From Smittium mucronatum (taxonomy: Eukaryota; Kickxellomycota; Harpellomycetes; Harpellales; Legeriomycetaceae), in contig LSSL01000269.1 of NCBI GenBank assembly GCA_001953115.1, positions 1-15,000 on the forward strand: a DNA stretch of 15,000 nucleotides, given 5' to 3'. Every line of letters starts with the position of its first letter. The stretch's first letter is position 1. Shown here piece after piece: positions 9,361-15,000 of the stretch. Under the pieces are notes generated by a model. That model worked only from the letters and a program-made list of their open reading frames with translations, was not told the origin of the DNA and did not search any database. The translations under genes were made by a program, and so were the position numbers.

Positions 9361-10117
9361 CGTGTCCCTTCAATATCCGTGTCAAGCTTTGTCAACTATT
9401 TAGTGGAGTTTTACACAAATTAGAAGATAAAATAAAAAAATAATTATTTAAAAATAGGCGATATTCATGGGATTAAAGAGTCCAAAATCGATCAATGGGA
9501 TTTATTTTATGTATAAACTACTAATTTAGTTAAAAGAGACTAATGCGAGAAGCATCTTCGGGATAAATATCTACATTCATCCGTATCATCTTAATACAGA
9601 AGTTTATTCTTCTTTTGAATAACTAGAAATGGGTTTTCTGGCAGAAACCCCGATGAATGTAGACTAAGTGGGGTATATGATAACCAAATATATCAATTGT
9701 ATTTAATAATCCAAGATTACTATTATGGATATAGTACTAAATTTAGCTTATATTACACTAAAGTAGAAGGGATATGAATAACCAATAGTGAGACCCTGCG
9801 GCATAAGTTTTCACCCAGATAATATTTTGTGTCTTGATGCACTATGATATAAATAACTAGAGTGGCCTCCGATAACGTTTTAACTCCAAATTTTAATTAC
9901 TGCACTCTTCATTTAAAACGCTATTAAGATATACAAGATTCTAAAAAAATCTTTATTAGTTAACAGTGTTGCTGTGAGTATAAACATTTTCCCGGATTAT
10001 ATTTATTCTAATACGTCGATCTCAAAGGCAAAAGCGATTGGTAAAAACGTATCATGGAATTCAATGGTGCTAACATAAACTATAAAATCACAATAATTTC
10101 GGTTTATTTATAACACT
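9361..10117 (+). pseudogene. Degenerate tyrosine recombinase of the DIRS-like element
   Basis: The N-terminal core-binding part survives as NRVPSISVSSFVNYLVEFYTN (starts just before 9361, ends 9420), matching the DIRS recombinase pattern (dP...sv..flnfL.ely). The Arg box reads GFSGRNPDECRLS (9631-9669, Arg codon 9643-9645). HPDNILCLDAL (9812-9844) matches the CPv.aL block. The C-terminal catalytic region reads SISKAKAIG (10016-10042) and FRFIYNT (10097-10117), with the nucleophilic Tyr at 10109-10111. A cgt codon for the HxxR-type Arg lies one frame over at about 10013, implying a one-base loss. TAA at 10076 and 10094 break the end. The enzyme would integrate a circular DNA copy without a DDE integrase. 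It follows pol in the same orientation. Confidence 0.72.
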
Positions 10118-12792
10118 TTTGACATTAATAACTGCCTGTCATTCACATCATGCTCTGACGTAGAAATTATAACAATTCCTCTAGAAAACTTTATGTGAAT
10201 ACAAAAAATGTCTTAGAATCTAAAATAAATTTAATATTTGAAGATTATTGACTAATTTTATACCAATGGTGGATTAATATTAGGTATGTCATATTTATTT
10301 TTTAATTAGAAACTAATTGTAGAAAAAATAATACGAAAAATAATATATTTATACATCAAAAATATACAGCACGAAGTATAAATAAACTTATCACCTTTTT
10401 CTAGAGGTAAATTAAAAAAGATAAATTAAGTTATTTTGCCTAATATAGATCCAAAACAGTATTATACTGGTTAATTGTCACCAAATACTAAATAAAATTT
10501 AGATTATACGACACTGGGTTGACTCATATTAAGTGAACCCAGAGAAATAATTTTTATTGTTTTTTCTATTTCCAGATTCACTGGACAAGTGATGTTAAGT
10601 GTAAATTTTTTCTTAATTAGAGCAAAAATCTCACTATAAAATTTTGTCTGCACAAACTCCCGATTTTTTTGGTATAGCAGCCTAAATGCTACGAAAATGG
10701 ATGTTTATACATTCTATTAAAGGGCGATTAACTAATGATTTTTTTATGTTAATCTTGATGAAATTGAGTTTTAGATACTTTATGTGATCTTTGGAATATT
10801 TAAATCCTTTTTTTTCCTGAGAATCTCTGAAATTTATGTTTTTTTTTAAAAAAAAAATTCTTCTATAAAATACACGATATTTTTTACGCAAGTTAAACAG
10901 AAATAATAATTCCAAAATACGGCGTGATTAAATTGCTTGGTTCTAAATTATTATGACCGTGCCCTTTCTATTTAGGAGATATGATGAACAGAATAATACT
11001 TTAACCAAATATTATCGAGTTGTATTAGTTGGTTTAATGTACATCAATCGCTCTCATAAATTCTGAAACCACCATTTGACTTGCTTTTTTTCTTGTAAAT
11101 AGGATTTAAAAAAATACTCCTTAGTTTCTTAAGTCTTTTAAACACTTAACCTCAGAAATAATATCAATTTTTTTGTAATTAATTTCATGAGTTTAATCCT
11201 CTCTAGAGCTAGTAACAGCCTATTTTTAAAAATTACATCTCCGATTGATTTAGGAACACTCTATAGCTGGTGAATTTTCGATTTTTATATCTTAAAATTC
11301 TCATAACCAACTTAAATTGTATTTGAAGTTCGCCTAGGCTGTTGATAATGTTAATTTATGTCATTTATAATAAACCTTTTCTAGAATAGTATAAATCCTT
11401 ATAATTTTTATCTTATTCAGACTGAATTGTTGTTTGAAAATATCAAAAACGTTGGTTTTTTGTAAATATTTTTTTCCTTCTAGGATGCTCCCATTTCTTC
11501 TCATGCTATAGATTTTCATCCTTTGTTCTTAGCTAGCTAATAGTTTCCAATATTTGTTTATGAAAATATCCCGCATTCCTGTAAATTATGGGACCTAGCT
11601 AAAAATATTTAAGGAAGATCTTGGCATCGTATTACATATCAACTTGGAATTTTAATTTTTTTTAATGGATATATGTTTCATCTGTGTTTTAAATATTGTT
11701 TAAGAAACGTAGATTTGGGGTTGGAAATATTATAATTTTATCGTTTTAATCTTGTTTCAGTGATTTGGTAATCATACTTGAGAGTCTATGGACTATCTGT
11801 AATATGTCAGGACCTTTCATTTTTTTTCTTTGAAGAAAAAATTTCGTGGTCAAGATTCCAGTAATGATATTTTGGGCATGAAATTTCCCTGTTTTAAAAA
11901 AAAAAATCTTCTATGCTGTTATATGGTTTGTCGAATATATCTAGTTCAGTGCATTGGATACGCATATTACTTGGATTCTATTTTTTGTTCACAAAAAATG
12001 GATGTGCGTTATTTCTGTATAAATAAGCAGGCGTATATGTGAAATTAATATACATTTTATTATGTAAGAGGAATTGATGGCATTTTACAATTAAATAAAT
12101 ATAGCTCTATAAAAAAATTCCAGTTTTAAGGAAATTAAAATAATCGTGGGCTTTTTTTGGTTTAAATATAGATCCTAATCGAGGGATTTCAATAAACCCG
12201 AACAACTGGTTCCGTTGATTATTATTCCCAAAGCCGCAATGCTTCTATTTATAAAGATTTCTATTTGTTGGGTTTCTGGTAAAAATTACAGGATTTTTTA
12301 TTTCATAAATTATCTCTCGAGAAACTTATATTTTGCTGACATTTTAATTGGAATTGAAATTTCGATTTAAATAATTTAGGTTAACCTATAAGTGATTTTA
12401 GGATTCCATTATCAGCATTAATTTTAGACTTCCAAGATAAATTTGAGTTGGACAGTCTTCTCTCTCCCCTAAAAATATATTGTGACTTCCGATTTTTGCC
12501 TGCCTTGGAGTAACAATCTTCTAGTCTTCTGACATAGGCTACTGGCCTTGGATTGAGATAAATTTAATAATAATCCCTTATTTTGATTTTCTTTCTTAAT
12601 TTTGAAGTCAGGTATTTCGGCTCAACTCCGACTTGGCTGCATTTATCATGCAACTCAGATCTAAAATATTATCTTTTAGACTGTATTTGTTATCTGAGAA
12701 TATCTCCTATGGTTCACAAAATACAAAGAGATCGCTTCATCATTCTAGGACATTCATTTTTGAATGCACTACATATTTAATAACATCAAAAA
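10118..12792. other. AT-rich stretch without a recognisable gene
   Basis: No coding remnant could be confirmed. Short frames at 11830-12042 (+), 12583-12780 (+) and 10682-10915 (-) have no motif I recognise. The right end of the retroelement should lie somewhere in the first few hundred bases but was not located. A T9A10 run occupies 10839-10857. Confidence 0.5.
10514..10542. repeat. Stem-loop, 11-bp arms with one mismatch
   Basis: CTGGGTTGACT, seven-base loop, AGTGAACCCAG. It is stable for this AT-rich setting and lies about 400 bp past the last recombinase codon, so it might belong to the terminal region of the retroelement. This is a guess. Confidence 0.75.
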
Positions 12793-12939
12793 ATGCCTTT
12801 TAAAATGTGCTCGAAGTCGGCAAAAGACCAAAAGAAAGAGCTTTTAATTCAAGTATTAGTTTCTTCCGGTAAAAGAGTGTATATTTTAAGCGCTGCTTAT
12901 GAATTAAGATTTATATTAAGGAATCTTAAAAATAAATGA
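12793..12939 (+). pseudogene. Short ORF resembling a transposase N-terminal helix-turn-helix
   Basis: A complete ATG-to-TGA frame encodes 48 residues, including DQKKELLIQVLVSSGKRVY and AAYELRFILRNLKNK. The pattern (basic N-terminus, E-L-L/I..., S-G-K-x-V, A-A-x-E-L, then a basic helix) resembles the first DNA-binding domain of IS630/Tc1-like transposases, where it recognises the element's end. The catalytic DDE part does not continue in any frame I could read, so at best this is an N-terminal relic. Base composition is less AT-biased than its neighbours. Chance resemblance of so short a peptide cannot be excluded. Confidence 0.35.
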
Positions 12940-13156
12940 TATCATATAAGCTTCTCTGTGTTTGAAATCTCATGAAGATTGAGTTTAATTCATCTTAAAA
13001 TTTCTTTCTTATATTTTTTCATCCTCTCCCTTAGAACCAGAGTGGATACTCATTGTATACCCTTCTTCAAGACACAGAAATAGCTTTAATATAATTACAG
13101 ATCTGGGATTTTTAGCTCTCCTATCTCTATATATATGTCTCTTCTTAAATAGAGAT

Positions 13157-13180
13157 GTTACCTCGCCAATAAATTTCACA
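13157..13180 (+). repeat. Dispersed repeat, copy 3
   Basis: GTTACCTCGCCAATAAATTT continues as CACA and matches 2322-2344 apart from one extra base and one substitution. It lies 10.8 kb from copy 2 in the same orientation. Confidence 0.55.
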
Positions 13181-13801
13181 TTCATTTATCGATTAATATT
13201 TTTACTTTTAAAGACCACGATGGATTATTATGAATTAATTTCCCACTTCCAGTGATTTTAGGGGGTTATTTTTCGTCGAATCTCTCGATTTTTTTAGAAA
13301 GTTCCAAAAAAAAAAATTGGTGCGGTAAACTTCCGCTTAGATAAGCAATATTTATGTCAAAGTGTTTTAAAGTTATTTTTAAGACGACAATTAATTAAAA
13401 CTTTTCATTACATTGAGATATAGATACTTAACTAAAACAGAGAAAATATGGTACTTAAAAGAAAAAGGTAAAGAGTTTAATAACGCGTTAAATTTTGGAA
13501 TTACTAGTTCTTAATACATTACTAAGACTAAACCTCGTAGAAAACACGATATTGAAATAATTTTTTGTTCTTTCGAAAAAAAAATATATTTAACCTTAGC
13601 ACCTTTTTTAATTTATGGAGTGGTGTATCAGGGGAATATCATAATAGGAGCACCTTTCATGAAGTTTCAAAAAAAAAATCTCATAAATTACGAGTAATTT
13701 TTAAAATATTCGTCTATTAAATGAATTACTAATTGAAATTAAATTTTTGGAAATTTTTCGGTAGGAAAATGCATAATGACATATTGTGGTTCCTATAGAA
13801 T

Positions 13802-13823
13802 ATTGAATTAAATTGAATTAAAT
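13802..13823 (+). repeat. Short tandem repeat, ATTGAATTAA x 2.2
   Basis: Two perfect 10-bp units followed by the start of a third. Confidence 0.8.
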
Positions 13824-13983
13824 ATTGCTTGAGATTTGGATTTTATAAACAGTCCATTACCATTAAATCAAAAAAATTGATAATTTACGGCTATTTTTGT
13901 GACGATATTGCTGTAATACTATTAATTTCTATCGCTGATTTTTTTTATTTTTAAATAAAAAAAAGAGAATTTAACAATACAGA

Positions 13984-14026
13984 ATAGCTTAATTGAACAT
14001 TAATTATAATTTATTGTTCAAGCTAT
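13984..14026. repeat. Stem-loop with 12-bp arms and a 4-base bulge
   Basis: ATAGCTT-aatt-GAACA pairs with TGTTCAAGCTAT around an AT-rich 15-base loop. Without the bulge the arms are perfectly complementary. Confidence 0.65.
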
Positions 14027-14334
14027 ATACTTTTCAAAAGATTTCGATTTAAAAATTAGAAATTATCTCTAACAATTAATTTATGCTCACTTATTCTATT
14101 TATTTGTTTATTTGTTTTTACTAGGTTTCAAGAGCAAAAAATTTAACTTTCGGTCTCATTATCTATACCTGTGAACATAATACCAAAAAAAATAATATTT
14201 TTTTTATTAATTTGATTCTTGATACGTTTTATCGATTTTTAATCTGGGTTTTTTTGTAGTTAAATCGATCTTTTATGGCCTAAAAATTCTTTGCATATAT
14301 TTCATTAAAATTCAAAATTGACTGAAAAGTGTGT

Positions 14335-14370
14335 TATATATATACATACATATATTATTATATATATTTT
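14335..14370 (+). repeat. TA/CATA-rich microsatellite
   Basis: Alternating TA with CATACATA interruptions. Slippage-prone simple sequence. Confidence 0.7.
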
Positions 14371-15000
14371 TAAATTCCTTTAAACATTCAAAAAAATTCT
14401 AGATCGATATCCTCAAATCTTAAATAGTATATATTGATACCAATTGAAATTTCAATATTTAATCAGTGATTTATATTTAAAAAAGATTTTTATATGATTT
14501 TATTATTTTCTGGCCATTTTAAATAATTTTTAATTTTTATCAATAAAATATACGTAAAAAGGAACTTTTCTTGGCTTTAGATCAAATATTATTAAAATGT
14601 GAAATCTTCAAAACATTTGAGGCCGAAATCAAGATCGAAAATTTTCAAATATAAGTATGTATTAATTTTAAAAATCATATATTAGCTATTTCACTTTTTT
14701 GAAATTTTATCATTTTTATTGCATGATGATTCCACAATCTAAATTAATATTATCACATAAAATATAAACTGATGAAAATCCCCGATTAATAATAATAAAT
14801 ACATATACTAAACTTATAAATATGAAGGATTGGATATTAGAGATATTTTCATTGCTAAGCTATTCAAAATCTAAAAATAGATTTCTCTCACTCTATTCTA
14901 TCGTTACAATGAAGAATTTCTTTAATTTTCCTGAATTTAAAATTTTTTGGCATTTTTTTTTTTCATTCGTAAATCACTCGAAAATTTTTATAATTATAAA

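Larger units (their letters stand above)
6557..10117 (+). mobile_element. Decayed DIRS-order tyrosine-recombinase retrotransposon
   Basis: Domains appear in order along the + strand: gag-like or pre-RT (6557-7400), reverse transcriptase (7400-8430), RNase H (8433-8754), DLFASR/methyltransferase-like block (8750-9080) and tyrosine recombinase (9361-10117). The order RT-RNase H-recombinase, the DIRS-type RNase H and a Tyr recombinase in place of a DDE integrase identify the DIRS order of retrotransposons, which integrate through circular intermediates. Every domain is interrupted by stops and frame shifts, so the copy is dead. The limits given are those of recognisable protein remnants. I could not find the inverted or split direct terminal repeats, so the real element is probably longer. 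It is visibly richer in G+C than both flanks. Confidence 0.82.
12940..15000. other. Very AT-rich stretch, no gene seen
   Basis: No coding signal or RNA gene is recognised. The stretch contains the third copy of the dispersed repeat, simple repeats and a stem-loop, each listed separately. A/T homopolymers are frequent. Confidence 0.55.

Noticed and set aside
11830..12042. 70-codon + frame rich in Cys and Lys
   Set aside because: No spaced zinc-binding pattern and a low-complexity start; likely chance.
12583..12780. 65-codon + frame
   Set aside because: No motif recognised on either strand; it might be part of the decayed element that holds 12793-12939, but nothing supports it.

Overview
The window looks like nuclear DNA from a eukaryote with an AT-rich, gene-poor, repeat-laden genome, most likely a fungus. 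The only intact gene is a spliced Ran-family GTPase. Its core reads [18 protein letters not shown], which from memory is closer to fungal Gsp1/Spi1 proteins than to animal or plant Ran, while the EEDDDL tail is less typical of Dikarya. An early-diverging fungus is a reasonable guess but is inference.

Layout: 1-930 is AT-rich with no gene. 950-2050 holds several diverged pieces flanked by TTAA or TTAT with CCCTTTC-type ends, resembling small non-autonomous piggyBac-like elements (MITEs). 2120-2370 holds two copies of a dispersed repeat whose third copy lies at 13157. The Ran gene occupies 3538-4294 (two exons, one 112-bp phase-1 intron) with a plausible poly(A) signal at 4389. From 4390 to 4920 there are four short perfect inverted repeats.

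The main discovery is at about 6557-10117 on the + strand: a heavily decayed tyrosine-recombinase retrotransposon of the DIRS order. No long open frame survives, but following the reading frame across several shifts gives, in the expected order, a gag-like or pre-RT part, reverse transcriptase, RNase H of the DIRS/Ngaro type, a DLFASR block (the part often annotated as a Dam-like methyltransferase in DIRS elements) and a tyrosine recombinase with its Arg box and C-terminal Tyr. The element is visibly richer in G+C than its surroundings. Its terminal repeats were not found.

The remainder (10120-15000) is very AT-rich. It contains a few stem-loops and short tandem repeats, plus a 48-residue open frame at 12793 that resembles the N-terminal helix-turn-helix of an IS630/Tc1-like transposase. 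No tRNA, rRNA or CRISPR array was seen. Apart from Ran the window is a graveyard of mobile elements; nothing here forms an operon or pathway with Ran.
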